In this document: piece after piece, positions 10,501 to 23,350 of the stretch
How the letters are laid out: the number at the start of each line of letters is the position of its first letter
Numbering within the stretch: the stretch's first letter is position 1
NCBI GenBank assembly: GCA_003550325.1
Contig: QKWP01000204.1
Location: forward strand, 285,407-349,406
DNA length: 64,000 nucleotides
Direction: 5' to 3'
Source: Gigaspora rosea
Taxonomy: Eukaryota; Glomeromycota; Glomeromycetes; Diversisporales; Gigasporaceae
Notes under the pieces: generated by a model
Databases searched by the model: none
Seen by the model: only the letters and a program-made list of their open reading frames with translations
What the model was told of the DNA's origin: nothing
Translations under genes and position numbers: made by a program

Positions 10501-11400
10501 GATTCTAACAATAACTCTTTCAATGATTACTTGAACCAAATTTTTCTACTTGAAAAAAAGCAAAAAATTTTTGTTAGAGTGTTGCCTATATATAATATAT
10601 AGTAGAGTAATACAGAAAAATAGTTTTTATAAGATTAACCTATACTTGAGAGACTCCTTTATATATTTGGCATACAAGCCAAAAGCATCTTCTTACAAAA
10701 TAACTGACAGAAGGTGGAGCCCTTGTATGAAAAATTTTGGTAAAAATTAAGAAAGTTTTCATTGATAAGTATTTGGTAGCAAAACAAGAAAGAACAACAA
10801 AAATAATAAGTTTTTTGAATATACTCTTTTTTAAGTTTAATACAAGTAATTTCTATCTTGTTTTCGCTTTCTTACCTTTTTTTTAAAATTTTTTTGCAAA
10901 AGTGGATAAATTAGTTTACTTTTATCAAAAGATCAGCATTATTTATTTTTTTCAAATTTAGATAAACTTAGTAGAATGCAACTATGTGCTTGTTTTGGTA
11001 ACAATACGGTACTATCCAGGTGATGGTAATCTATATCTATAGTTTAAAAAAATTTAATAATGGACATAAGTTAGAAAAAAATTTTAAATATAAGGCAAAG
11101 CTTTACAGTAAAGATATACGATTATTGTATTTGTTATATAATTTTTTTTTAAACCTAGCACAGGTTATAATAGTGCTGCAGTTTATCCTTCTTTAAAGAT
11201 TTTTTATTTTTATTTTTTTTCTTTTTTGAAAGTTTTTTGGTTTTATTTTGTATATTGTTTATTACTCTCTTTTTTCTCTTTTTACCTTTTCTTTTTAGTT
11301 TAGTTTTTGTTTTCTCCATTCCTATTGAAGTTTATTTTCTTCAGTATAAAATTCTCTGAAGAAAATGCACTTTTTATAGTATGATAGTCTGATTGCATTT
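10501..11400 (+). mobile_element. poly(A) retroposon family R1, 5'-complete but decayed copy
   Basis: The head AATGATTACTTGAACC matches the 5' end of the 47-kb copy, and collinear matches continue for several hundred bases (AGCCAAAAGC, AGAAGGTGGAGCC, then a T-rich tract). The frame at 10550-10750 reads SKKFLLECCLYIIYSR.IQ...FYK..LYLRD, matching the conserved R1 frame. The frame stops early and pseudogenic changes are common. The 3' end blurs near the MITE at 11415. Confidence 0.55.
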
Positions 11401-11414
11401 TTCAGTATAGTTTG

Positions 11415-11594
11415 AGGACCCTAAAATATACATAGATAGGTCAGATTAATTATAGGGTTACTAAAAAAGAAAGATCTGCAGAAAAAACTTCAAAAATAAG
11501 CAAAATAATTACTATAAATAGAAAAGATCTGCGTAAAAAACCTCAAAAATAAGCAAACTCTTACCTGATCTATTTATGCATATTTCGGGGTCCT
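11415..11594. mobile_element. hAT-type MITE (AGGACCC family), 180 bp
   Basis: The left end is AGGACCCTAAAATATACATA; the right end reversed is AGGACCCCGAAATATGCATA. A perfect 8-bp TSD ATAGTTTG lies at 11407-11414 and 11595-11602. The interior has two direct copies of AAAGATCTGC...CTCAAAAATAAGCAAA. It shares the AGGACCCCGAA start and 8-bp TSD with the element at 48346-48537, so one transposase probably mobilised both. Confidence 0.8.
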
Positions 11595-11676
11595 ATAGTT
11601 TGTATACTAATGCAGTGAGTTACATTTGGATATCATATTTTGAATACCAAATAATATCAAATTTAATATTAAATTA

Positions 11677-11993
11677 CTGTATATTCCCCAAAATAAGTAA
11701 CCTTTTTTGGGCCAAAAATTATATAAAAAAATGAGTGATTGCTTATTTTTGAATTGTTGAATTTTTTGAAAAATTAAAAACATATTAATAGAAAGTTGTC
11801 CAAATAATGTAAAATTTTTACTATAAATATATTTTGATGTTCTGAACAAGTTTACTTAATTATACTTTTAAAGGTTTACTTAGTAAAATTTGGACTTTTA
11901 TATGTAGCAACTGCTAACAAATTTTTTGAGATTTTTAAAAAAAATCAGAGGGTTGCTTATTTTAGATAGTTGCTTATTTTGAAGAATATACAG
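11677..11993. mobile_element. TA-flanked MITE, 317 bp
   Basis: The TIRs read CTGTATATTC(C/T)(C/T)CAAAATAAG(T/C)AAC at both ends. TA flanks it at 11675-11676 and 11994-11995. No transposase. The 80-codon minus frame at 11607-11849 straddles its edge and is not a gene. Confidence 0.7.
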
Positions 11994-11999
11994 TAATAT

Positions 12000-12960
12000 G
12001 TAATAGTTGCTATTCAATATAAAAAATCTAATAAAGTCTTGGTAGGACTGCCAAGTAAAAAAATATTTTAGATTTTAAATAGCCAATCCTTTAGTTGGAT
12101 TGCAGGTATGGCAACTAGTATAGAACCTTCTGGTGGACTACTTAAATTAGACAACCAAAAGTTGTATGTGTGGCTAGTTGTATTCTCCTATATAACAAAT
12201 ATTAGGGTGTAACAAATATTAGGGTACCAAAAAGAACTCCTTAATCTACAGGCTTGAATAAAAGAACCTATCCCTATAGCAAGAACTTTGATACAAAAAA
12301 AAAATTTTAGATTTTATTTTAAATTTAACCAAACCAACTTAATTTAGATCTGTTTAAATTAAAAACTAAAACCAGATTAACTTGATTTTTTGTTTATTAA
12401 CATAAGATAGCTTATATAGTAAGAGTAGTAGGGTATTTAAAAAAAATCACATATTTATATTATATAGAACCAATGCTACAATTTTATTAGTTAATTAAAT
12501 GCGTATTGATTTATATAAATTTTAAAAAATAAAGAGAAGCTATTTAATATTATGTGTATTGGCTCTTATAATTTTTAAAAATAAAGAAAGTGATAGTTAT
12601 ATTAAACAGAGAATTAAATTGATCTGATCTAAATTAAAATTATTTAAACTCAAGTTAAATTTATTTGAATTCAAATTAGAATTATTAAAATTTATTTAAT
12701 TTAAATTAAAAAAATAAAAAAAATAAAAATATATTAACTTAAAACAAGTAAAAAAGTCAAAAGATATAAATATATTTACAAAAGTCAAAAAAATAATTCT
12801 GTATATATACCGACATATATATTTAAAAAAGCTAAAAAATGGTAAAAAAAAAATAAAAATATTTAAAAAAAATAAAAAATTAAATAAAAATAAATATAAA
12901 AAAAAAATAAAAATAAAATACCATATTCTAATAAAAAATAAAATAAAATTTAACCAAAAA
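12000..12960. other. AT-rich sequence, no gene seen
   Basis: It contains old repeat debris and A/T runs, with AAATAAAAATA-type low complexity at 12700-12960. No open frame of note. Confidence 0.4.
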
Positions 12961-13039
12961 AAATCAGGTTTAATACAACCTCTAGCATGTTGTACAAACT
13001 ACGAGATAGTGCGGCCAGTTGCATTTGGACACCTTGAAG

Positions 13040-13340
13040 GAAGCAGGATGATACCCAATCCGGTTTCATTTTGACCCACGCCGGGTTCATTTGAACCTAT
13101 GCTTGGTTCATTTGAACCCAAGCCAAGGGTTCATTTGAACCTAAACCAGGTTTATTTGAAACCAAATCAAAATATCAAAATCCAAAATCGAGTTCATTTG
13201 AGCCCAAAGCCAGGTTCATTTGAACCCAAACAGGGTTTTATTCAAACACAATCTGGGTTCATTTGAACTTAAGTCAGATTCATTCAAACCCAATCTGGGA
13301 TCATTGAACCCAAATCAGGTTCATTTGGACCTATAAAAAA
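13040..13340. repeat. minisatellite of ~22-bp palindromic units (GGTTCATTTGAACC)
   Basis: About a dozen imperfect units of (A/C)GGTTCATTTGAACCCAA(A/G) follow one another. Each unit is itself nearly palindromic. Base composition is much richer in G+C than the flanks. It ends 30 bp before the Helitron-like terminus at 13400, so it may be the 3' part of that element. Confidence 0.7.
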
Positions 13341-13367
13341 AACATACATATATATATATAATCTCAT

Positions 13368-13400
13368 TCCCGGAGCAACGCTCGGGACCTGAGAGCTAGT
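13368..13400 (+). mobile_element. candidate Helitron 3' terminus
   Basis: A GC-rich hairpin (TCCCGGAGC AAC GCTCGGGA, one bulged G, 13368-13387) is followed by eight bases and CTAGT (13396-13400), the CTRRT ending of Helitrons. A hairpin about 10 nt before CTRRT is the family hallmark. The next base is A rather than the T expected at a canonical A/T insertion site, which weakens the call. No 5' TC end or Rep/helicase frame is seen. Confidence 0.4.
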
Positions 13401-15244
13401 ATACATATTAAATATTTAAATATTTATTAATTTAATATTAATAATTTTTGATTTTACTGTACTATTATTTTGATTTATTTAAAAAAAAGGCTAATTTAAA
13501 GTAGATTTGTATTTGCTGTAAAAATTTCGTAAATTAAAAATTAATTCAAATAATTTTAAACAAAATTTTTACTAAATCGGTTTGGTGATTTTTGAAATGT
13601 ATAATATATATTATACTTTGAGTTAAAAAAAAATATTAGCAATTACAAACTTACTACGTACAGTATTGCAATTATATTGTAAAATATAATAATAGTAAAT
13701 TTACAATTTTTATGTTTGTGTTTTTCATCTTAATTAAATCAGATAAATAACTTTAATTAATATCACTAAATTACTAAGCAATTGCGCGATCAAAAGGACA
13801 TGTCCCATGACTGATATTAATTAATATTTGTATGGTTTTAATTTGTGACATAAATTTAAAAGTTAATTTAGACGTGTTAATCAAGATCAGATGAATAGAT
13901 ATTTACTATATCTATTGGTAAAATGAAGTTTAAAGAAAAGGACCGATTTTATATTGTCTATTTACGCTAATTGAGGTAATACTAAATTTTTGATCAACTT
14001 CCAAAAATTTCTGAGTGATCAAGAATATTAACACAAAATCGAATATATTTTAATGGTACAAAAACAAGTGCCAATGAACTATTCCGAATTGATACTGTTT
14101 CAAGAACTTGGATAATTTAAGTAATGATACAATAAAAACTTTGACTTTTTCATCGAAACTTACAACATATCATCAAGGAGTAACCCTAAGTAAACCTAAG
14201 TAGGGGAACGATGATATTGAAATAATTTGATAGTAATGAGATACAAAAAGAACATTCAAAGCAGAAATAGCTCTGACCAGCGTTAGCACAACGGATCGAC
14301 GATTTGCAGTTATTACTATTATCTTTCAAGGCAATTTCAATTGATTCTATCGCAAAGTTTACTATAACATAAAAAGGTTTTTTTTTTCTTTTTTTTTTTA
14401 ATGATTGCACTACATTTAGGGCCACATTCCCATATATAATATTAAATCATTCCATCAATCATGGTTGGTTTTTTTTTTATAGTAGTAAAGTTCGTTTGAC
14501 TAACGGCTCTTCAAGCATACATCATCGTTATCTAACCTATTTTAAAATTGAAAGTTTGAGTTACGTAATACTCGGATAATTTGGGAACCAATGCTAATAA
14601 TGGTTAAAGTGGCTTGATCAAGCTTTTTATCGCCAAATCTTAAGTTGGTTCGTTAAGTGATGGTCCTTGCGGTGATGTTTTATGCACATTAATATTAAAT
14701 ATCAATAATTGCCGGTTTTTTTTTTTTTTTTTTTGGTTGGCGCCTTAATGTGAGGATTTCTAGAATTAAAATTCTTTAAACAAAAACAAAAGAAGTCATA
14801 ACAGATGCCATAACAGATGCCATAACAGATGCCATAACAGATGCCATAACAGATTGATTGTGAATTCATTGCACCAACCAGAAAATTTATGATATATTGG
14901 ATAAATTTTTTTTAATGAATGCGATATTCACAATGACATATACATGCAAACACACCTTTAAAAATTGATATCGTGAAATCATTGATCATCCCAGAAACCT
15001 ATATATAGTTTTATTACATATGCACAGATTTAATATATTTATAAATAGATTAAAAACAGTATAAAAATAACAATAAATAAGGCATCACAAACTTTAAATT
15101 TTAAGTCTCAAATATCAATAATAATATCAATAACGATAACCGCATGAAAGTAACCATCTTTTAATGAATGTGTTCCAAACTCAATATTTCACATTCAAAA
15201 AAAAGAATAACTTGCTTTTAAAACATAGATTTTGACAATCCAAA
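13401..15244. other. left edge of the repeat-poor island; no gene seen
   Basis: From here CpG dinucleotides become normal and transposon ends disappear. The segment holds T-runs, the 12-bp minisatellite at 14797, and the presumed promoter of the first SWIRM gene. No convincing TATA box could be chosen: AT runs near 15040 are equivocal. Confidence 0.4.
14797..14853. repeat. 12-bp tandem repeat (GCCATAACAGAT)
   Basis: Nearly five head-to-tail copies of GCCATAACAGAT, exact apart from the first. They lie about 400 bp upstream of the first SWIRM gene. A repeat of this purity is recent or length-variable. Confidence 0.85.
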
Positions 15245-16426
15245 ATGATTTCTTCAAACACGTCACTTTTCAATAAACAAAGTTTTGTTTATTATAGAGA
15301 GAAACATAATTTTCTCTCTCTACCTTCTCCTCCACCTTCGCCTCACGGATCAACATTGAGAGGATCAAAACAAAATGAAATGGCGAATACTCATTTTCCT
15401 CCTATAAAATGTTTATTAGATATCGATCATTTAAACAATATTAAAAAAACTGAATTAACATATGAAACAACACCATCACACTGTCTTTCTAGATTTTCAT
15501 TATCTAACACTAAGTCATCTCCATTAAAGACAAGTCACACGATACCTGAATTAATCATTGATAAGAATATTTCATCTTACTACACTAATCAAGATAAAGA
15601 TAAAAATAACGTAAACACTCATAATGTCACTGTTAATCAACAACAAAATGACTTTAAGAAGCCTTATCCTCCTCAAACCTCCAATGTAAGTTCTTTTATA
15701 ATAACCCTTAAAAAATTGATGATCCTATTACTATCCTACTATATTACTATATTAACGTTAATTTACCAAAAATTTTTATTCATGTAATCTCAGACTGCAC
15801 TTGAACCTAAATCTGAATCGTACGAGGTCCTTACAAAAAAAGATACAAAATTTAAAATTCAAAAGTTAAATGAGTTACCAACACAAAAATTGACAACAAA
15901 GAGACAACAACGTCGTTCGAAAAGTAATCAAACTAAACGTTTAGGTACCTCAACTCCTCAACGGAAACGAAAAGGAAATAGTTTAGCCAGAGTAATGGCT
16001 GATCAAGGACTTTTAGAGTCAGTTTTTAATACCAATATTACTTCAAATGATATAAAGTCTGTTCGAATACCACCACCACTTCAAATGCAAATTGATGAAT
16101 TAATGTCTAATATCAACGCGCTTAATCTTAATAATGATGCATTAGAAGAGATGTCACCTGAAATTTCTTGGAAAGGACAACCATTATCTATAAACCATTT
16201 ACCTCATTATAACGTTCTACATCCTACAGAGGCACATATAGTTTCTGTACTTCGTCTCACGCCGATACAATATTTAACCGGAAAGCATACACTTATTTCA
16301 GCAGCTCATCGATATGCTCAAAAGGCACTTCCATTTAAGAAAAGTGATGCACAAAAGCTACTTCGAATTGATGTCAATAAAGCTAGTAAACTATGGGAAT
16401 TTTTTCATCAAGTTCATTGGATCTAA
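15245..16426 (+). CDS. SWIRM-domain protein, paralog 1 (two exons, 357 aa)
   Basis: Exon 1 is 15245-15685 and exon 2 is 15794-16426; the 108-nt intron starts GTAAGT and ends CTCAG, and joining is in frame (phase 0). The ATG follows an A-rich leader and opens the only long frame. The product has SPPPSP (28-33), a conserved PSHCLSRFSLSN.KSSPL stretch (77-94), a basic block PQRKRKGNSLARVMAD just ahead of a VRIPPPL motif, and a C-terminal SWIRM-like domain (about 273-357) ending WKGQPL...SDAQKLLRIDVNKASKLWEFF. SWIRM folds bind DNA or histones in chromatin complexes; the closest layout known to me is yeast Fun19 and fission yeast Laf1/Laf2. Compared with paralogs 2 and 3 it lacks the YRMR motif and the SSPGIT motif; the latter maps to the intron. 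Retaining the intron gives a 180-aa product without SWIRM. Function beyond the domain is inference. Confidence 0.85.
15686..15793 (+). other. intron of SWIRM paralog 1, probably derived from coding sequence
   Basis: The donor GTAAGTTC and acceptor ATCTCAG fit fungal consensus, with TTAAC-type branch candidates near 15753. In the frame of exon 1 its first codons read VSSFIITLKKLM. These align with (M)SSPGITFKVDM of paralog 2 at the same position. The donor GTAAGT lies where paralog 2 has ATGAGT. An in-frame TAA at 15785-15787 marks loss of coding constraint. Confidence 0.75.
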
Positions 16427-16853
16427 GTAGTTTTTATCGCAAATAATATCAGATATAAAATATATATATATATATATATATGATATATATGATATATATT
16501 TATATAGATATATCTGATATGGTATATATATATGGTATATTGATTTTATATTCGGTTTATCTACATAATACCACCGCATTCATTGCAACTTTTATTTTTT
16601 TTTGTTTCTCACAATATTTCTGTAAATAAAATTTAATATTTGTATAGACTCGAACATTTTCTTTTTTACTATTTAATTCGTATAAAAAAAAAAAAAAAAA
16701 AACTTTTACATTTTGCAATAAAAATAGTTCATTAACATTATACATATCAAACATTCGAACATTCGAAACATTAGTGATAAATTAAACATTTTGTGATATT
16801 AAATAAAAAATAAACATAGGCGTAATTTATTAATGTATTTTTGATAGTATCTT

Positions 16854-16990
16854 TGTTAGAGGATTTTTGTTAGAGGATTTTTGTTAGAGGATTTTTGTTA
16901 GAGGATTTTTGTTAGAGGATTTTTATTAGAGTATTTTTGTTAGAGTATTTTTGTTAGAGTATTTTTGTTAGAGTATTTTTGTTAGAGTAT
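16854..16990. repeat. 14-bp minisatellite (GTTAGAGGATTTTT)
   Basis: About ten tandem copies of GTTAGAG(G/T)ATTTTT. The first half has GG and the second half GT at the variable site, so the array grew from two variants. It lies 430 bp downstream of the first SWIRM gene. Confidence 0.85.
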
Positions 16991-18952
16991 TACGGTAAAC
17001 GGTTTTATAATTGATGTGTTTCAGAAAAATTTTCATAGAAAATTTACGCTCTTTAATTGTTTTTTTCCAAATAAGCTTAGTACTAATACTGTAATAACAT
17101 TTATTAGTCAGCATTTCAACATTCATTCGTGAAGCTTTTAATTCCGGATCCTCCGACTTAGTTCCGGAGAATTGTTAATCAAGAAGATTGTTTCACGTGC
17201 ATTTTTTTTTTTTGTATAAATTATATGTTAGATCTTTTGCGTTAGAGCTTTTTCACCGGATAAATGAATTAGTATAAATAAATATATATATAAGTATTAA
17301 CGTTAATTAATTTAGGATTAGTCAGATTAGTCAGTGAAAATTTCATACATTAGTCCTTACATTCCCCTAAATGACATTTAAATTATATAGGAAAAATCTA
17401 TTACGGTGCACCATGTACATTGTGCCTCCAATAGTTAGTAAAAAATAAAAATTATGTATAATCAATTAGGTAAATAATTAGAATTAGGATTAGGGTTAGA
17501 TCGGAATTTATAATAAAATTTCGAGAGAACATTTTTTTGTTAGTAACACGACAAGGATTACCCTAGTAAAATTTGAGATATTCAAAGAATTTTATAGGAT
17601 GGTGCACAATGTTTGCAGGGTGCAACAAACTAGCCAAGTCTATAATAATTATAATAACTATATATATATACATTTACCTAAATAAAACCGAAATGAATTA
17701 ATTGAACACGCCAAGTGTGAATGTATTATCATTATTTTAATGCCGGACTTGTTTCCCTATTATAGCATGGAGCGTAAATTTTTTATTCTTACAAATGTTT
17801 ACATATAAGGAAATTTATAGAAGGCCAATGCGCAACTACGTTTAGGAATTTTTGAAGTCAATGGCTCCTTAATCATCATTACAGTATTATGTATGATTAA
17901 CTTACGAGCATGATACACCAAGACAATTTTTTAGTGTTCTGTTTCATAAAAATTGTACCTACATAGCATTATTCATGTATAGTAATTTGATAAATAAAAT
18001 AGGTTTGACTGATTCTGATTGAAATATCATATAGATTACCAAATTTTTATTTTTTATTTTTTTTTTTGTGATTATTCTGATTTATGGCGACATTTTTAAT
18101 AAAATTCTAAATCAGGAAAAACCGGTATCAAATTTGAATTTATCGTAAGGCTAATTTGATAATATTTGTTTAACATAATACGTTACATGTTAAAAAGTGT
18201 AAAAGTTTATCTGATTGATGATCAAGTTTCACTACTGTCAATGAGTATATTTGTTGTCTCTAAGGATCGGTAAATATTTTGCATTGTGCAGTGAGAATTT
18301 TCGCATAGATCCGTTCTTTTTCGTTACCTTACAACAATATTAAGAGTGTGGTCTAATCCAGGGTATTGTAAATGTAATAATTTTTTTTTTTTTTATACCT
18401 GGTTTACCAATAAAAAAATCAAATTACGAGTTGTGCCCTAATACTGTAACAACAGTCCAATTGATCGTTGAGCTACACTCAAAATTATTAATAGATCACC
18501 TTTTAAACAAATAACGTATTCTTTAAACTTGGTTTCTATAATCCAATGGTTTTACACCTTTAAAGAGCATGTACTGTATATCACATGAGTTTTTTCATGA
18601 TTTTTTTATATGATTTTTTTTTTATATGATTTTATGTATATATATTTTTTTTTGTGTGCTACATTATTCATTGAAATAATTGAATGCTTATTAGAGTGTG
18701 CAAATATGTAAAATTTGATTATCCCGGATCAGCCCGACATAAACTGAAAATAAAAAAAACGGATGTTTAAATTAACCTTGTGTTACTAATTAAAAATGAT
18801 TGAAAAAAAAACGAATTTTATATAATCTAATGATTGTAAAAAAAAAAAAAATAAATAATTATTATGTATTCTTGTAATTTCTAATCCTACACCTCTAATT
18901 CAAACTTTTTTTGCCAGATTTCCTATTTTAGGTTTGTATTACTCGTACTTTG

Positions 18953-19103
18953 CAGTCAACCCTTCATAATTGCACTTTCCATAAATGTAAATTATTTTCA
19001 ATTCCCTAAGATTTTCTTAAATAAATTCCCTCTATATCACTAAATGCCTATAACGTAAATGTTTTCTTTTTAATCAATGGTGCAATTAGAGGAGATTTGG
19101 CTA
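18953..19103. mobile_element. possible short pogo-type MITE remnant
   Basis: It starts CAGTCAACCCTTCATAATTGCA and ends TGCAATTAGAGGAGATTTGGCTA, imperfect inverted arms like those at 6381 and 10160. TA is present at the right flank only. It would be the only transposon trace I can suggest in the island. Confidence 0.4.
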
Positions 19104-21086
19104 TATATGGAACGATGTTTTAAACTGTTCTATCGGAAGCCACTTTTCCTGTGGTACTAGAAGATAACTTTTAAGAACTTTACAGGTCTATTATAATCCA
19201 TTAAATTAGCAAAAAATCTAAAATCGGAAATGAATTTCAATGAAGACCTTCAGGGTTGCTAAATTGTAAATTTGTAAATTACGTCATACAAATTACGTAA
19301 GTTATGGTAAAATTACATTATATAATTACGTAAGTTTATATATAATATTAATTATTATTTAAAATATAAATTTTAAATTTAAATAATAATTATCGTTATG
19401 CCTAAAAATCTTAAAATGACAATTTTTTTTTTTTTATAAATTTAATAAAAAAGTTAATTCCTAATCCATAGTCATACCTATAATATCCATAAATATAAAT
19501 ATGTAAATCATTTAAGTCATTAAATTAAGTCATTAATTTTGCAAGTCATTTTTCGATACACCAAAATTGGGAGAATGTCATAAGGGAAACACAATAGCGC
19601 CAAGTCTTACAAGTCTTGTGAAAGCCGATAGATTTTCAGATAAGTCTTATACTTTACGATCCGCATGTACACATGAGTATCATTTTTGAACCTGACACAT
19701 AATTTCTTTCGCAGATTTGTCTTATTCAAATCCGGAACATATGAATTGTTAGCAGGCAGTACTAATAATACTAATAATCTGTTGTGTCATAAAAAATTGA
19801 TAAAACCGGCAAATCACCCGGACCAAGCATAAAATTTGATGACTAATCCTTATTAAGAATATAAAAAAAAAATGTTTCGCATAAATTTTTAATAAAAAAA
19901 GATTCTTCGTCAATTAATAAAAAAAGCTGTTATCCATATAATTACAGAATTATCAATGTTAGAATTTCTTCAAAAAGTCGTGTGAGACGCGATTTTAAAT
20001 TAATGGCTATTTATTTTTCCTTATACTAGATCCAAATTACTTTATTTGGTTATTAGTTATTTGTCACAAAAAGATGATTTTTTTAAAAAAATTTGAAACT
20101 TTCTAATGTTCGTAATGTCGGTCTGCCTTTATTAGACTCTTACAAGCAGGGATTATTAACTTATGACATTTAAAATAAATAAATAAATAAATACATACAT
20201 ACATATCAGATATATATATATAAATATATATATACACATATATATATGATATATATATATATATATATATATCTGATATAATAGCATACACATATATCAG
20301 TATATAATAGCATACATATATATATGCGTAATATAAATAGTAAAAAACACGTTTTTGAAACATTTTGCATAACTTGGTTGATTGTTGGTAATAGAAACCA
20401 TTAGTATGATTTAATATGATTAATGTGATTTAATATGATTTAATATGATTTATATGATTAATATGACAATATGAACACCAAGACTCCTTTTGATCCATTT
20501 ATCGTGCAGTCCTATGCAAAAAATTCAATATTAATCATTAAAACATAAAATGAAACCACAAAACAGGACTACACTATGCAACCCTAAATATAAATATCGT
20601 ATATTTTTGAGGTAAAGCTTCCACACGTACTTGCATCTTTGTAAATCTGTGCAACATCTCATAGTATAATAATTTATATTTAACCCCACATGCGTCGAAT
20701 TCTCGTTTTAATAAAAGAGAATACATATTCAAAACATGGACAAATAATATTTCAGGGTTATTTTGAGGGATCTTTATTATAATTATATTATATAATAAAA
20801 CGAAAATTGAAAAAAAAATAATGCGGTGTGATCATAAAATAAAAATATTGGTTATTTATTTATTAATTATATTTGATTATTTTTTTTTTCTACTGTTTTT
20901 TTTTTTGTTTAGCAGAATTAAAAAACAAAATTTCTCTCCAGTTATAATAATTACACAAAATGGATAATATCAATAAAGTCAACAAATTAATGCAAAGTCA
21001 CATTGCAAAAATAGACAATTTTTCGTTTGCGAATCATAATTAAACTAATTTATTTATGATAATCAGATTATCACAAACCGACATAT

Positions 21087-21123
<37 letters not shown>

Positions 21124-23219
21124 CAATATATATATGTATATTTTTTTTAAAAAAAAAAATAATCAATGATTGAAATATTACAAAAAAAACGAATTGAGTT
21201 GCATCATGCAATTATTATACCCGGATTAAGAATAAAAACAATTTGAGTACGAAAAAAGTTATTTTACACTATCAAATCATGCTTGATCTGATTTAGGTTC
21301 ATTCAAATTTACCATGAGAATATGTGAAAGTACTGTACGTGAAAAGGGGTTAAGTGACAAATGGATATCACACAATCCTTAATTTTAAATAATAATATGT
21401 TTTAATTATTAGATTAATACATGAAAAAAATATTTGAGTTACATTCCTCGATAAAATTCTGTAATTAGTATAGGATAACTCAAGCGAGAAACAAAAATAA
21501 TAATGTATAAAATTTATTGTTGTAAAGAATTAATGGTAAGAATTTAATGGACGAACAGAAAGAGGTTGAGCCTATTTCAACCTTCTCTAGAATACGCACG
21601 ACATTTGACGTCACGGTATTGTTGGTTACGCAAAGGGGTCATTATTATCTGTTATGCAAAAAATAGATGAGATAATTGACGCGTATATTAGTGTATCTTG
21701 TTATATATTAGTGTATATTATTGTAGTATATTTGTAGTATATTATTATATAAAATAGTATATTAATATAAAGTAGTATATTATTTAGTATATTATTTTTG
21801 TTTTTTTTGTAGTATATTATTTAGTATATTTTTATTTAGTATATTATCAGTTATCTGTTATTGTATATTAGTGATTTACGAGAAATATCACATACTTAAC
21901 CATATGATAAATAAAAACTTATTACAATTATATTAATTATATTAGATAATATATATTATCAATATTTTATTAATCCATTGTTGAATATAATTAGCAATAT
22001 TGCTTTCACGTGACAGGGGTTCAAATTTTTAGGTGACAAGAACAAAAAAAAATGTAGATCAAGCCCAGAAGATTTCTTTGCTGACCTGACCTTCGAAACA
22101 CATTAGAAATATTAGAAATACTGTATAAATATTTCAAAGATGCATAAATAATAAATTAGAAAGTATATAATTTAAATGCTTAAATTTGCTGCTCCAAGTA
22201 AAAATTTCAGTCAAATCCGCATTTGTTTATAACATTTATTATGCAAGATAAATGATTAACATTTATTGCGGCATTGATGATAAGTAAATGTTTAAAGTAT
22301 TTTTGACAGAATATTAAATGAAAATAAACGTAATCTTGATATTAGTGCATTAAATTTATTAAATTTATATTATTGTGTTCAAATGGAAAGAATTATTAAA
22401 CATTAAAAATTTGTCTTTCAGCTTTGTATCACATTTTAAAGTCGATCCGAAACGGTTATGAATAGATTTACGCAGAAATTGAAATAATTTCATTGGTCAG
22501 ATCATTTACTGGAACTTCAATGCGAATTTTATTTTGTGTTTGTGAAAAACAAAGTTGGAATGTTATGTACGCGTATTTAATATAAATAAATCCATCGCTA
22601 GAAAAGGTTCACAAATTGTAAACGCACCTTCACAGTTGTGTTGAATACGATACCTAATGTACCTAATGTACCTAATGCTGTGATGCAAAAGAGTCAATAC
22701 TAGCGAATTGCTCCCACGGTTTTTTATCACTGCGAAAATCGGTTATATAAAAAGTGTATTACAACATATGTATTACGACATAAATTAATAAATTAGCGAG
22801 ACCTTGTTTCATGATATATTATTATGAAAAAAAAACACGAGACTCTTTTTTTTTTTTATGATGATGATTTAGAATTCATCACAATAATCACTTAACGTTT
22901 GATAAAGTTGATTGGTTCTTGTAGACTAACTATCATGGAGCATATGACATTGTTTGTTATGCTAATTGGTCCCACAGCACATTGATTTGTCCAAAGTATT
23001 TCCCCGTAATAAAATTATTGGTCCATATCTATATAAAGGTGATAAATCCTCTTGTTTCTTTTTATATCACTTCATATATATAGCATATATGCACGTAAGT
23101 CATAACCTCCAGTTCCCGGACAATGAAGTAAAGTATGTCAAGTATGTACACATTTAATGAATATATGTATCATATGTATCATATGTGTATCATTAATTAT
23201 AACCAGTATTAAATTATAA

Positions 23220-23350
23220 AACACCATTAATTATATATATATCATTAATTATATATATATCATTAATTATATATATATCATTAATTATATATATATCATT
23301 AACTGTTAATTATATATATCATTAATTATATATATCATTAATTATATCTC
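23220..23350. repeat. ATTAATTATATATATATC tandem repeat
   Basis: Seven or so tandem copies of an 18-bp unit, CATTAATTATATATATAT, with length variation. Simple AT repeat upstream of the second SWIRM gene. Confidence 0.75.

Noticed and set aside
15245..15787. 180-codon frame as a complete gene
   Set aside because: It runs into an intron; homology resumes in the same phase at 15794.
20103..20363. 86-codon Tyr/Ile-rich minus frame
   Set aside because: Reads through TATATA simple repeat; no protein-like composition.
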